NCBI GenBank assembly: GCA_014204635.1
Contig: JACHLS010000008.1
Coordinates: 62,001-126,000 of the forward strand
Length of the DNA: 64,000 bases
Source of the DNA: Sporosarcina luteola
GTDB lineage: Bacteria; Bacillota; Bacilli; Bacillales_A; Planococcaceae
Direction of reading: 5' to 3'
The notes under the pieces were generated by a model that did no database searches, was not told the DNA's origin, and saw nothing but the letters and a program-made list of their open reading frames with translations. The position numbers were made by a program, and so were the translations under genes. Every line of letters starts with the position of its first letter. The stretch's first letter is position 1. Of this stretch, positions 1-9,704 are shown one piece after another.

Positions 1-379
1 GACCGTTTTGGACACACTCGACAACGGCATGCCAATCGCTATTTTGGACACATCCGCCTCTACCCACATGCCGGATGTGCTGGAAATGCCATACCGCCCT
101 GAAATAGCCGGAGCCGGCAAACCGAATGAAAAAGCACACACGTACCGGCTTGGCGGACCGACTTGCCTGGCGGGCGATGTCATCGGAGACTATTCGTTCG
201 ATGAACCATTGAAGCCGGGAGATAAACTTGTCTTTGGCGACATGGCCCATTATACGATGGTGAAAAATAATACATTTAACGGCATCAACCTGCCATCCAT
301 TGTCTTAAATTCAGTTCACGATGGAATTAAAGTGATTAAGCAGTTCGGTTATGAGGATTTCAAGAATCGACTTTCCTGA
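1..379 (+). CDS. nspC: Carboxynorspermidine decarboxylase, C-terminal part (5' truncated by window)
   Basis: The last 125 or so codons of a gene entering from the left edge; the frame is open from base 2. The segment reads like the C-terminal beta domain of alanine-racemase-fold, PLP-dependent decarboxylases of the carboxynorspermidine/carboxyspermidine type. Seen: LGGPTCLAGD, the Cys-containing motif that contributes the second active-site half in this fold, followed by GDYSFD and the family-typical tail YTMVKNNTFNGI. The family makes norspermidine or spermidine by decarboxylating the carboxy precursor. A strong terminator follows 56 bases after the stop, so this is the end of a transcription unit. 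The N-terminal PLP lysine is outside the window. The specific name is from family recognition of the tail only. Confidence 0.8.
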   Translation, partial: TVLDTLDNGMPIAILDTSASTHMPDVLEMPYRPEIAGAGKPNEKAHTYRLGGPTCLAGDVIGDYSFDEPLKPGDKLVFGDMAHYTMVKNNTFNGINLPSIVLNSVHDGIKVIKQFGYEDFKNRLS

Positions 380-434
380 CGCATGAAATCAACTGATTCA
401 GAAAAGCTTAATCCAATTAAATGAAAATAGTTAG

Positions 435-478
435 AACAATGCATGGCATTCTCAAAGGATGCCATGCATTGTTTCTTT
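435..478 (+). terminator. Rho-independent terminator after nspC
   Basis: Perfect 15-bp stem (AACAATGCATGGCAT with its complement) around a 9-base loop, followed by TTTCTTT. It closes the nspC unit. Confidence 0.85.
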
Positions 479-560
479 ACAGTCTTATAACCTTCAGCTT
501 GCTATGTTACCGTTCCATTATGCAATTCACATAAGGCGCTTTGATTCGAGGTCGGACAAA

Positions 561-586
561 TAAAAAAGTGTCCTAAGACACTTTTC
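561..586 (-). terminator. Terminator of the SEC-C gene
   Basis: AAAAGTGTC / GACACTTTT hairpin with a 4-base loop. Read on the minus strand it ends in a T-run just downstream of the SEC-C gene stop; the symmetric T/A flanks also allow some function on the plus strand. Confidence 0.8.
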
Positions 587-593
587 CCATCAT

Positions 594-1586
594 TTATTCC
601 TTTCCGGCATAGACAATTAATTCTTTATAGTATTTATTCATGGAAGAAGGAGAGACACCAAACCATTCCGCTATTTCCTTGACGGTCATGTCCAGTGATT
701 CAAAGTAGCTGTAATCATTTCCGAACCGGATGGCACCAGCAGCAATCGCAACATCCTTGCGGGCATTTGGTTGTTGTTCTACCAAATAGTCCTCCACCAA
801 GTCGAGCAACTGTTCAGATTGCCGATAATGTTCATCTAAAAATCCCATGAAATGTGTTATAACACCTACTTCAAAATTGCTGAATTCCTCTCCTTCATAG
901 CCGTTTGCAGCAAGCTTCTCCCAAACCTCAATCGCATTCTCTTTAAAAAACTGCTCCTTGGTTTTGGATGAATCCTCTTGAAATTGAGCTGTAATTTGCT
1001 CAAACACTGACCTATGATCCGCAGGGAAGAAAATTAAGCTGGAAACAGCTACAAATTGATTCTCCACTCCTGTACCATCCGGTAAGATAAAGCAATATAA
1101 ATGCACACCGACCGGTACCGGTTTTTCGCTTTCCCTCCGCAATTTGATCTGTTCCCCATCCAAAATCATTTCCGCTGTCAAATAGCCTTCATCCACTTCC
1201 ACTACTTGGCCAATGAATACGCGGGGTTGACTCCATTGCGATAATACTCTCTGAACAAACGGACGCAGTTGTTTCTTCTCTTGCTTATGTAAGTAGGTTT
1301 CCCAAATATCCAGTCGGTGATGGAAGAAGAACTCATCGAGCACAATCGCCTCAATCATTTCTTCTTGTAATTGTCCGCCTAATCTGGATTTCCATGAATT
1401 CGCCAATTCTAAATACGCTGGTACGTCCCGTCTTTCCGGGTATTCATCATAGAAGGTTTGCAAAATCCGTTCCAATTCTTCGGTCTGAACCTCTTCTATC
1501 GAAATTGAGTTTTTTGATTCACAACACTTTTTATACTTTTTTCCACTACCGCAAGGGCATGGTTCATTACGTCCTACCACTTTCAT
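594..1586 (-). CDS. SEC-C metal-binding motif protein with C-terminal helix-turn-helix-like segment
   Basis: 330 aa. The N-terminus carries a canonical SEC-C zinc motif (GRNEPCPCGSGKKYKKCC at about residues 5-22), the Cys-rich module also found at the SecA C-terminus and in many stand-alone bacterial proteins. The middle is a globular region of no recognised family. The last 35 residues (VKEIAEWFGVSPSSMNKYY) look like a helix-turn-helix. The ATG at 1586 is preferred over the one at 1592 because AAAGGA sits 5 bases before it and would overlap the earlier start. Monocistronic, with its own terminator. SEC-C proteins bind zinc and often nucleic acid or ribosome-associated partners; no specific function can be assigned. 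Confidence 0.8.
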   Translation of the reverse strand: MKVVGRNEPCPCGSGKKYKKCCESKNSISIEEVQTEELERILQTFYDEYPERRDVPAYLELANSWKSRLGGQLQEEMIEAIVLDEFFFHHRLDIWETYLHKQEKKQLRPFVQRVLSQWSQPRVFIGQVVEVDEGYLTAEMILDGEQIKLRRESEKPVPVGVHLYCFILPDGTGVENQFVAVSSLIFFPADHRSVFEQITAQFQEDSSKTKEQFFKENAIEVWEKLAANGYEGEEFSNFEVGVITHFMGFLDEHYRQSEQLLDLVEDYLVEQQPNARKDVAIAAGAIRFGNDYSYFESLDMTVKEIAEWFGVSPSSMNKYYKELIVYAGKE

Positions 1587-1592
1587 ACACAT

Positions 1593-2215
1593 CCTTTGAA
1601 AAATACGAACTCTTTCAGTTTACCATTATAAAAAAAACAAGGCACTGAAACAATATGGAAATGTTTCATTCCCCTTTCATTTTGATTACTATACGAAGCA
1701 ATGTTTTAACGTTCCTCCTTCCTGTCTCAACTTCCTCACTCAACCTTCTAAACATCTAAAGTAAATCCATAACGCTCCTATTACATTCAAAAATGTATTA
1801 CTATTCAGTTGACGCGTCCTGAAATAAGCCATACAATTTATCTCGATAACAATAAATCGAACGGTTTTTGTAACTTGATCGAATCTCACTCATCGTTTAC
1901 TTTCGGACAAAGAATTCGCCCCTATACAGTCCTGTGATGAATAAGGGCATGACCAAACAAGGAAACATTCATTGTTTATGAACAGGTATGATCCCTTTGT
2001 CGGAAGTGACTCAACTGAACAGAACGAAGTGTTTTTTATCGCCGGCACTCATGCATTATCGCGTATGGAATTAGCGGAATTTACAATTCATCCACTTTGC
2101 AAAAACTTCGTATTTGAAAGAAGTCCTTTTGATTTTGCACCACCGATCGGCAAACTGGATCTCATCAATCTGACAAACAATTATTTTATAAATTGACTTA
2201 TAGGGGGTTTTTGTG
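1593..2215. other. Intergenic region with no convincing gene
   Basis: About 620 bases between the divergently placed SEC-C and M20 genes. The only long open frame (1972-2196, 74 codons) lacks a ribosome binding site and any family signature. No riboswitch-like conserved boxes were recognised. AT-rich stretches probably hold the two promoters. Confidence 0.5.
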
Positions 2216-3349
2216 ATGGAACAAATTAAGGATCAGGTGCTGGACGCATTCAATCATTTGCATACAAATCCAGAGTTAAGCTGGGAAGAAGTGAATACAA
2301 CAGCTTACCTCAAAGAACAGCTGGAGGAAGCAGGCTGTGCAGTTTCTGTCTTTGAAGATTGTACGGGTGTCATCGGCAACATTGGGAATTTTACAGGAAA
2401 CGTACCGATTATCGCCCTCCGTGCGGATATGGACGCATTATGGCAGGAAGTAGACGGGAACATGAAAGCGAATCATTCATGTGGCCATGATGCCCACATG
2501 GCAATGGTCCTAGGCGTATTATGGAATGTGATAGATCGGCCAGATATCTTAGAACGTATCGGGATCCGCTTCATCTTCCAGCCTGCAGAGGAAGTTGGCA
2601 GCGGGGCGTTGAAACTTGTCGAAAAAGGGGCTGTGGATCATGTCGATTACTTTTATGGCATCCATCTTCGTCCATACCAAGAAACAGAGAATGGCAAAGC
2701 GGCGCCTTCCATTCTCCATGGCGCTACCGGAACAATTGAATTTGAAATCCGTGGAGATGATGCCCACGGAGCCCGTCCGCATCTCACTCATAACGCCGTT
2801 GAAATAGGAACTTATATTGTCAATGCGATCCAAACGATTCATCTTGATCCTAACGTCGCCCATTCGGCAAAGGTGACCCGCTTCCTTGCGGGAGGACGCA
2901 ATGTAAACATCATCCCCGGCAACGCCTCCATGGCGGTCGATCTACGGGCACAGCAAAACGATGCAATGAAACAGCTCGTAAAACGGGTGCACGACATTTT
3001 AGATACCGCCCGTTCATTGTTCAATGTGACGATCAATATTACAGAAGATAGTGGCACCGCTGCTGCCGAGGTTCATCCTGAAGCTGAAGACCTGGCCAGA
3101 AAAGCTATTGTGGCTGTTTTGGGTGAAGAGAATACAACGAAGCCGATCATCACTCCAGGTGGAGACGATTTTCATTTTTATACGATTAAAAAACCACACT
3201 TGAAAGCGTCGATGGTCGGTCTAGGCTGTGGTCTCCAACCAGGCTTACACCACCCAAACATGACATTCGATCGAGATGCCATGTTCTCTGGAATTCGGGT
3301 TCTCACAAAAATACTTGAATTGCATGCGTTTGGTGAAAATGAAGCATAA
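2216..3349 (+). CDS. M20-family amidohydrolase/peptidase
   Basis: 377 aa zinc-dependent amidohydrolase of the M20D type (the aminoacylase / N-acyl-amino-acid amidohydrolase group). Seen in order: NPELSWEE near residue 20, RADMDAL (metal ligand Asp) near 80, CGHDAH (His/Asp ligands) near 97, PAEEVGSGA (catalytic and bridging Glu) near 130, a dimerisation lid in the middle, and PGGDDFHFY near 320 in the C-terminal catalytic half. No signal peptide, so cytoplasmic. ATG at 2216 is chosen over the GTG three bases earlier because a GGGGG tract lies about 8 bases upstream. It is alone, followed by a terminator, so no operon partner suggests a substrate. A second, only distantly similar M20 protein sits at 60.9-62.1 kb. 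Confidence 0.85.
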   Translation: MEQIKDQVLDAFNHLHTNPELSWEEVNTTAYLKEQLEEAGCAVSVFEDCTGVIGNIGNFTGNVPIIALRADMDALWQEVDGNMKANHSCGHDAHMAMVLGVLWNVIDRPDILERIGIRFIFQPAEEVGSGALKLVEKGAVDHVDYFYGIHLRPYQETENGKAAPSILHGATGTIEFEIRGDDAHGARPHLTHNAVEIGTYIVNAIQTIHLDPNVAHSAKVTRFLAGGRNVNIIPGNASMAVDLRAQQNDAMKQLVKRVHDILDTARSLFNVTINITEDSGTAAAEVHPEAEDLARKAIVAVLGEENTTKPIITPGGDDFHFYTIKKPHLKASMVGLGCGLQPGLHHPNMTFDRDAMFSGIRVLTKILELHAFGENEA

Positions 3350-3493
3350 GATCGGCAGCGAGGACTAGAGATACTACAGCAAGAGACAGCCTTCATCACT
3401 GTTTATTTGAAGGGTTTTCTGCTTGCATGTTTCACTGCTAGCGAGATCAAACATCTTGAAGTTATTCGAGGGATGCTTCAAAACCGATATAAG

Positions 3494-3536
3494 GTCGATG
3501 TAATATTCTCGTACGTACAGTGAATATCACATCGAC
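3494..3536. repeat. Inverted repeat of unknown role
   Basis: Two 15-base arms (GTCGATGTAATATTC and its near-complement with one mismatch) around a 13-base spacer. No T-run follows, so it does not look like a terminator. It lies in the gap between the M20 gene and the subtilase gene. Confidence 0.5.
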
Positions 3537-3568
3537 TGCCTGTCCGTATCCCAATCCGTTTAAAGGCA

Positions 3569-3611
3569 ACACCTGTATTGGAAATACATTCTTCCAATAC
3601 AGGTGTTTTTA
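3569..3611 (+). terminator. Terminator after the M20 amidohydrolase gene
   Basis: ACACCTGTATTGGAA pairs perfectly with TTCCAATACAGGTGT around a short loop, then TTTTT. The remaining 480 bases to the subtilase gene are very AT-rich and contain no gene; they probably hold its promoter. Confidence 0.85.
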
Positions 3612-4090
3612 GTAGCAGATATATTCCAGGTACTTAGTCTTTTCTTCTCTTGCTTTCCTTCTCTTCCTCAGGAATTAAAACCCAGTTTTATTGAAATTCA
3701 ACGGTTTTCCTCCTTGCTCTATTAAGTCTACCAGGTATTTCTAATCATTTTAAAATGAAATATTCAAAAAAGTCTAAAGTCCCGCTTTTAATTTATATAT
3801 TAAGTTTCCTTTTAAATCAACGTTTTGTCACTCTCGTGAAACAATATACATTTCTTCGTCATAGAGTAAAACTACTGTAATTAATTTATGAACTTAGTAA
3901 TATATTATCAATTTGGATTTTTTAGATAATAACATATAGATTACGACCTTTTTTTCATGTACTGTTATGTTAGACAACCAGATAAACAAGATGTCAGCAC
4001 CGAAGAGAACCTGCAATGAAAATGGAGGGGGGAAGGGTGTTTTCTTTTTGTTCTTCTGCAGGTGCTGAAAAAATCAAAGGAGGAATGAAA

Positions 4091-7000
4091 GTGGGAAAAC
4101 GGAGTCGAATACGATTATTCAGCATGATCGCAACAGTAATCATGGTCTTCTCGTTAATTACACCTAGTTTCGCAAATGCAGAGCTAAATAAACTGCATCA
4201 ATCGTTGCGCGGATCCAGTGAACTCTCCAAAGAAAAAGTGAGCCAACGCTTACTTGAAGACTTTAAAAACGATGAAATGGTAACGTTTTTAATTAAATTC
4301 AAAGAGCAAGCTGACACAATGAAAGTTGCAGCAGAAGCAAAAGATCAGGCAAACAAGGAGAATCTTTCAGCCAAGCAAACGGTTATGAAGACGCGTTCTG
4401 CTGTCGTCTCCGAATTGCGGGCAACCTCCCTCGAATCACAGCAAAATGTACAACAATATCTTGAACAGCAAGTAAAAGATGGCAATGCGAAAGATATTAC
4501 CTCCTATTACATCGTCAACGGCATGGCCGTGACAGCGACAAAAGAAGTTGCACAGGCGCTTGGCACATTCGAAGAAGTTGAAAAAGTACTTCCGAATGAA
4601 ATACGTCAACTGCATACGACTAAAGTGGAAAATGCCGTTGCGCCAAAAGCGGAAGTGGCAAATATCGAATGGAATATTGAGAGAGTCAACGCTCCCCAAG
4701 TATGGGATATGGGCATTGACGGCTCTGGAACTGTTGTCGCCAGCATCGATACAGGCGTCCAGTGGGATCATCCGGCATTGAAAGAAAAATACCGTGGTTA
4801 CAATGCCACTACGGGCGCAGTAGACCATAACTATAACTGGTTCGATGCGACAGTCGGCAGGACTATCCCTTATGACGACTTAGAACATGGAACTCATGTA
4901 ACCGGCACAATGGTTGGCAGTGAGCCGAACGGCAGCAACCAAATTGGTGTAGCACCTGGTGCCAAGTGGATCGCTGTCAAAGCATTCACTTCAGCCGGCG
5001 GTTCGGACCGTGATCTTTTGGCAGCTGCCCAATGGATTTTAGCTCCGACTGACGCAAATGGCAACGCACGTGTGGACTTAGCTCCAGACGTTGTCAACAA
5101 CTCTTGGGGCGGTGGAGCAGGACTCGATGAGTGGTACAGAGATGTCGTAAGAAACTGGCGTGCAGCTGAGATTTTCCCTGAGTTCTCTGCTGGAAACACG
5201 ACACTTTCTAATCCTGGCGGTCCTGGTTCAGTGGCAGCTCCTTCAAACTATCCTGAATCATTTGCGACAGGTGCCACAGATATCAATGACAAGGTAGCGA
5301 CGTTCTCCCTACGCGGGCCTTCGCCATATAACCACATCAAGCCGGACATCTCCGCACCAGGTGTCAATATCCGCTCAGCCGTTCCAGGTGGTGGATATGA
5401 AGGCGGTTGGAACGGGACATCGATGGCTGGACCAGCCGTTTCCGGTGTCGCAGCATTGCTTCGTCAAGTCAATGCGAATATTACTGTTGAAGAAATGGAA
5501 CAAATCTTGCTTTCCACTGCAAGGCCTTTGACAGACAGCACATATCCAACTACTCCAAACCACGGTTACGGATATGGACTTGTTGATGCATACGCAGCAG
5601 TTTCCTCCATCGCCAGCGGTCTCGGTAAATTGGAAGGACAAGTTACGAAACAGGGGGATGATGTAGAACCACCTACTTTCGAACACACCGCTCCAGCCGA
5701 AACGTACGCAGGGATGGATTTGGATCTAGACATCTCAGTGACGGACAATATCAGTATTTCTTCTGTCACATTGAATTACAAAGATGCAGACGGACAATGG
5801 CAGTCAATCGATGCTACACGTAAATCAGGAGATTATTTAGCCGGAGAGTTTGGTGTAACCATTTCTGGTGATAAGATTACGGGAGATTCCTTCACGTATA
5901 AATGGACAATCAATGACTTTGGCAACAATCTAGTGACAAGCCCAGAGTATACAGTCCTCGTAAAACCAGGCATCACGGTCGGCTACTTTGAGAATTTCGA
6001 ACAGACTCCAGTCGGCTGGACTTCATTCGGAAACAAGAATAGCTGGGAATGGGGCGTCCCGACATCCGGGCCAGGACGTGCTTTCTCTGGAGAGAAAGTA
6101 TACGCCACAAACCTTGCCGGAAACTATGAAAGCAATATGAATGCGACTCTTGTCATGCCGCCAGTCGATTTGCCGGAAGGCAGCTCGTATTTGCAATTCA
6201 AGCATTGGCATGATTTTGAGCAATCCTCTTCGGGAAGAGCATGGGATTACGGTCATGTCTTCATTTCCACAGACATGGAAAACTGGACGCAATTACTAAT
6301 GGTCCAAGGGTCCTCTGGAAGCTGGCTAGATGCAGAAGTCGATCTGTCTGCTTATAGCGGACAACGCGTTTATATCGGATTTAACGCATTCTCCGATGGC
6401 AGCGTCGTGCGTGAAGGCTGGTATATCGATGATGTGGGACTTAGCGCTACTTCTCAAACTGGAAAAGCAACATTGCAGCCAATTAAAAACAACACATTTG
6501 GCTCAAGTGATGCTTCAGGATTAGAGAGTATAAAAAACACCGGCAAGAAACCTGGTGTCATCATTGAAAAAGGCAAGGATGCAACTGAAAAGCCGATTGA
6601 TCCAAAGACGATCAAGCCTGCCCTGCCGAAAGTAGAACCAGCTCCGCCGATTGAAGGAGGAAGCATTGGTCCGGTTCTATTGCCGCTTGGCGCGCAAGTT
6701 AGTATCTTAGAGACGGATCGTTCCGTCTATACGAACCCTGCAAATGGAACTTATTCCATGACGCTTGGCGCAGGTACGTTCACTGCGAAAGCCGAAGCGT
6801 ACGGCTATCAATCAAAGGTACAAACGGTCAACATTCATGCTGATCAGACAACAACTGCAAACTTCACGTTAGAAGAGTTGCCGCAAGCTACCATTACTGG
6901 AACCATTACAGATTCTTCTTCAGGTGATCCTATTGCAGGTGCAACATTGTTGCTTGTAGAAGATGCAAATATTGCACCAGTCGAGACGGATGCGTCTGGT

Positions 7001-8557
7001 CATTATGCGATCACAGCATATGAAGGCGACTACACATTGAAAGTGATTGCCCGTGGATACCATACACAAGAAGCAACGGTTACAATCGGCGGACAATCCT
7101 CTTATGATTTTGCATTGGAACCATTCTTTACGTATCCAGGTGGCGTGATCGGCTACGATGACGGTACACCTGAAAACGCGCGTGCATTCTATGAAGCAGG
7201 CAATGGATGGGGCGTTAAAATGTCTCTGCCGGAAGGCAAGGATTCCGGCATTGTTTCAGAAGGACACTTCCGGTTCTGGACAACCGAATGGCCATCACCA
7301 GGCGGAACAGCATTTGCTGTAGAAGTATGGGATGCATCAGGAACTGATGGATCACCTGGCAAGAAGATTGCCGGACCGTTTGATGCGCAAGCTAAGCGGA
7401 ATGGCGAATGGACCATTGTAGATCTTTCTGAGCATAACATCGCTGTAAACAAAGATTTCTATATGGTTTATATCCAAACTGCCGCTAACCCATATGCTCC
7501 TGGGCTTGCAACGGATGAAAATGGTCCAAATGCAGGCAGAAGCTATCAATACGTCGGATCATGGTCCCCTGCTCCAGCAGCTGAAGGGAATTACATGATT
7601 CGGGCACGTGTAAACTATGAAGTATTTGCACCTGCTATCACTTCTCCAGAAACTGGAACAGTGACGAATGATGAAAATATCACAATTGAAGGAACAGCTA
7701 CGCCAACCACTTCAATCACTTTATTGAATAACGGTGAAGAGAAGGATACAGTGGTCGTAGGAAATGATGGTAAATTCTCATTCCCGACGATTCTTACCGA
7801 AGGTGAAAACATATTTAAAGCAGTTTCCAAATTGGATGGCCGCACAACAGGCGAATCCCAAACAGTGACTGTTATCCTAGATACGATTAAGCCTGAATTG
7901 ACAATTACCAACCCGAAAGACGGAGACACGACAAACCGCGAAACAGTGACAGTCGAAGGTACTGTTACAGATGCCAATTTGAAATCTGTGACGGTTAATG
8001 GCCAACCGGCAACTGTTTCGGAAAATGGCACGTTCTCCAAGCGAGTCCTTCTCGATGCGGGTGCAAATGAAATCACGGTTGTCGCTACTGATGCAGCTGG
8101 AAACACTGAAACGAAAACAATCCGCGTCAATGCAAAATACGATGCACCAGAAATTAGAAATCTAATTCCGACAGAAGACGTCTACTTGACAACAGGGAAA
8201 ACAGTCAAGTTCGAATTTGACAGCGAGCCTGGTCTAGCAGCGACATTCATCATTCACATGCCGTTGACAGATGTAGGCAGCGACATCTCCAATGCCACCG
8301 AATTGCCAATGCGCGAAATCACGCCAGGCCACTATGTTGGCTACTGGACAGCTCCACTTGGAGTCATTGCGAAAGGTGGACAAATTGAAGTGAAGGTTGT
8401 TGACTCCTTTGGAAATGAAAGACGTCAAACAGCAAAAGGCAAGATCTTCGTCAATGCCGGACAAACGAACGGATTGACAGATGAAGGAATAACGGAAGAA
8501 GCAGGCCCAGTTGACGAATCAACAGAGGCTGCAGACGATGTTATAACTGAATCATAA
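4091..8557 (+). CDS. bpr: Large secreted subtilisin-family serine protease (bacillopeptidase F-like)
   Basis: 1488 aa extracellular S8 protease. Order: Sec signal peptide (to about SFANA), an inhibitor-I9-like propeptide, then the subtilase domain with the catalytic triad visible as D220 (ASIDTG), H266 (EHGTHV) and S444 (GTSMAGP). After it come a MAM/immune-inhibitor-A-like jelly roll (about 650-800), two carboxypeptidase-regulatory-like beta sandwiches (about 880-1020), a second beta-rich module, and Ig-like repeats (about 1180-1370). There is no LPXTG or transmembrane anchor; the tail is acidic. The layout matches bacillopeptidase F, which is usually near 1400 aa. GTG at 4091 is preferred: GGAGG ends 7 bases before it, whereas the in-frame ATG at 4085 is only 1 base away. 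Monocistronic with a strong terminator. Confidence 0.88.
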   Translation: MGKRSRIRLFSMIATVIMVFSLITPSFANAELNKLHQSLRGSSELSKEKVSQRLLEDFKNDEMVTFLIKFKEQADTMKVAAEAKDQANKENLSAKQTVMKTRSAVVSELRATSLESQQNVQQYLEQQVKDGNAKDITSYYIVNGMAVTATKEVAQALGTFEEVEKVLPNEIRQLHTTKVENAVAPKAEVANIEWNIERVNAPQVWDMGIDGSGTVVASIDTGVQWDHPALKEKYRGYNATTGAVDHNYNWFDATVGRTIPYDDLEHGTHVTGTMVGSEPNGSNQIGVAPGAKWIAVKAFTSAGGSDRDLLAAAQWILAPTDANGNARVDLAPDVVNNSWGGGAGLDEWYRDVVRNWRAAEIFPEFSAGNTTLSNPGGPGSVAAPSNYPESFATGATDINDKVATFSLRGPSPYNHIKPDISAPGVNIRSAVPGGGYEGGWNGTSMAGPAVSGVAALLRQVNANITVEEMEQILLSTARPLTDSTYPTTPNHGYGYGLVDAYAAVSSIASGLGKLEGQVTKQGDDVEPPTFEHTAPAETYAGMDLDLDISVTDNISISSVTLNYKDADGQWQSIDATRKSGDYLAGEFGVTISGDKITGDSFTYKWTINDFGNNLVTSPEYTVLVKPGITVGYFENFEQTPVGWTSFGNKNSWEWGVPTSGPGRAFSGEKVYATNLAGNYESNMNATLVMPPVDLPEGSSYLQFKHWHDFEQSSSGRAWDYGHVFISTDMENWTQLLMVQGSSGSWLDAEVDLSAYSGQRVYIGFNAFSDGSVVREGWYIDDVGLSATSQTGKATLQPIKNNTFGSSDASGLESIKNTGKKPGVIIEKGKDATEKPIDPKTIKPALPKVEPAPPIEGGSIGPVLLPLGAQVSILETDRSVYTNPANGTYSMTLGAGTFTAKAEAYGYQSKVQTVNIHADQTTTANFTLEELPQATITGTITDSSSGDPIAGATLLLVEDANIAPVETDASGHYAITAYEGDYTLKVIARGYHTQEATVTIGGQSSYDFALEPFFTYPGGVIGYDDGTPENARAFYEAGNGWGVKMSLPEGKDSGIVSEGHFRFWTTEWPSPGGTAFAVEVWDASGTDGSPGKKIAGPFDAQAKRNGEWTIVDLSEHNIAVNKDFYMVYIQTAANPYAPGLATDENGPNAGRSYQYVGSWSPAPAAEGNYMIRARVNYEVFAPAITSPETGTVTNDENITIEGTATPTTSITLLNNGEEKDTVVVGNDGKFSFPTILTEGENIFKAVSKLDGRTTGESQTVTVILDTIKPELTITNPKDGDTTNRETVTVEGTVTDANLKSVTVNGQPATVSENGTFSKRVLLDAGANEITVVATDAAGNTETKTIRVNAKYDAPEIRNLIPTEDVYLTTGKTVKFEFDSEPGLAATFIIHMPLTDVGSDISNATELPMREITPGHYVGYWTAPLGVIAKGGQIEVKVVDSFGNERRQTAKGKIFVNAGQTNGLTDEGITEEAGPVDESTEAADDVITES

Positions 8558-8558
8558 A

Positions 8559-8600
8559 AAATACCGCCAAACCGTGCGAATGGTTTGGCGGTATTTTATT
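8559..8600. terminator. Bidirectional terminator between bpr and the small membrane protein
   Basis: ATACCGCCAAACC pairs perfectly with GGTTTGGCGGTAT around an 8-base loop, with an A-run on the left and a T-run on the right. It serves both converging genes. Confidence 0.88.
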
Positions 8601-8614
8601 ATAAGCACTACTAT

Positions 8615-9142
8615 TTACTTTGCACTTTTCAACTGACCCCTCACATACTTGGCAGATTGCGATTCTTCATCTGTAAACTCAGTGTACCATCCGTTTTCGG
8701 ATGCCTCGGCGTATGTGATCAACTGGCCTGCGATGGTCCGTGCCTGAAGAATCGCCTCCTTCAAGTCTTCACTCTGCATATCTGTGAGCTTCCCATTTTC
8801 CTTCAACTCTTCGAGTAAGAAAATGACCTCATCCAGCGTGCCCGCTAACAAAGAAATATCGCTTTTGAACAGACCCCGATAGAATTGACTGGACTGTCGC
8901 AAATCAGAAATATAGACATCCAACAATAAAGGGCCGCTAACTTCCTTCAGACGCTGCTCCCAACTGCTGACATTCATCTGGTAGAATGGTTTGAGGTGAT
9001 CGATTGTTTCCACTACCGCCTGACGATTGTTCCCCTGAGTTCGGTCCTTATACGCACGGTTTTCTCGGAGTAAATCAAAGCTCCAATTAAGCAGGAGGAT
9101 GATCACAACAGTAAAAACCAAGACAATATTCTTTTTGTTCAT
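8615..9142 (-). CDS. Hypothetical membrane-anchored protein
   Basis: 175 aa. The N-terminus is a single hydrophobic helix (about residues 5-22, IVLVFTVVIILLL) after two lysines, so the protein is probably an uncleaved signal-anchor protein facing outward. The remainder is predicted helical and charged, with heptad-like leucine spacing around 100-150. I recognise no family. GAGGTGA lies 11 bases before the ATG. It converges with bpr and shares its terminator; nothing links the two functionally except position. Confidence 0.7.
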   Translation of the reverse strand: MNKKNIVLVFTVVIILLLNWSFDLLRENRAYKDRTQGNNRQAVVETIDHLKPFYQMNVSSWEQRLKEVSGPLLLDVYISDLRQSSQFYRGLFKSDISLLAGTLDEVIFLLEELKENGKLTDMQSEDLKEAILQARTIAGQLITYAEASENGWYTEFTDEESQSAKYVRGQLKSAK

Positions 9143-9704
9143 TTCACTCGTTCACCTCGCTATTTTACCCCAACACCAAAATAACGCCAGCTGTAGTTCA
9201 GTAACTTTCTCAATATCAGAACTACGGTCAATGAATTACTGAATCCCTTCAATAAAACAAGTCATGCCAATACCAACGAGGATCACTTTCCACCAACTGC
9301 TAATTCAATGGCACAAAGAGACCAAGTGGGCGTGCAGACAAACATATTCCAAGCACTCCCAGCCATTTATTACACTGTTCGTTTGAGAGTATATATAGAC
9401 CGTCGGAAAAGGTATAGGATCACCTCGTCATACGTTGCGTAAAAGTGTACGTTCACCTTGCCGGTATTGGGGTCATTTTCAACTCTCAACTTCTGGGTGT
9501 CAGTTTGGAATGCCACTCCCATTATGTATATAGGAAAAAGGCTAACTGTAGGTAGTAAGTCTTTTCCCTCTTTTTGAAATTAAACTCCCTGCATGCACAT
9601 AAAATGACAATGAGCCCACGATATGGAGTGCAATATTTCATATACTCATTTATAATGCCCACGTTCTACTCCCTATAAAACACGTTTCACCTAGGCATAG
9701 TTCG
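9143..9704. other. Intergenic region, no supported gene
   Basis: About 560 bases between two minus-strand units. A 50-codon minus frame (9370-9522) reads like plausible protein but has no ribosome binding site. A poor hairpin near 9531-9575 may end the regulator operon. Confidence 0.45.

Noticed and set aside
1972..2196. 74-codon open frame
   Set aside because: No ribosome binding site, no recognised family; could be a remnant but cannot be supported.
2213..3399. Short opposite-strand and shifted frames across the M20 gene
   Set aside because: Shadows of a well-supported gene with complete catalytic motifs.
9370..9522. 50-codon minus-strand frame (MGVAFQTDTQKLRVENDP...)
   Set aside because: Plausible-looking protein but no ribosome binding site and no recognised family; not enough to call.
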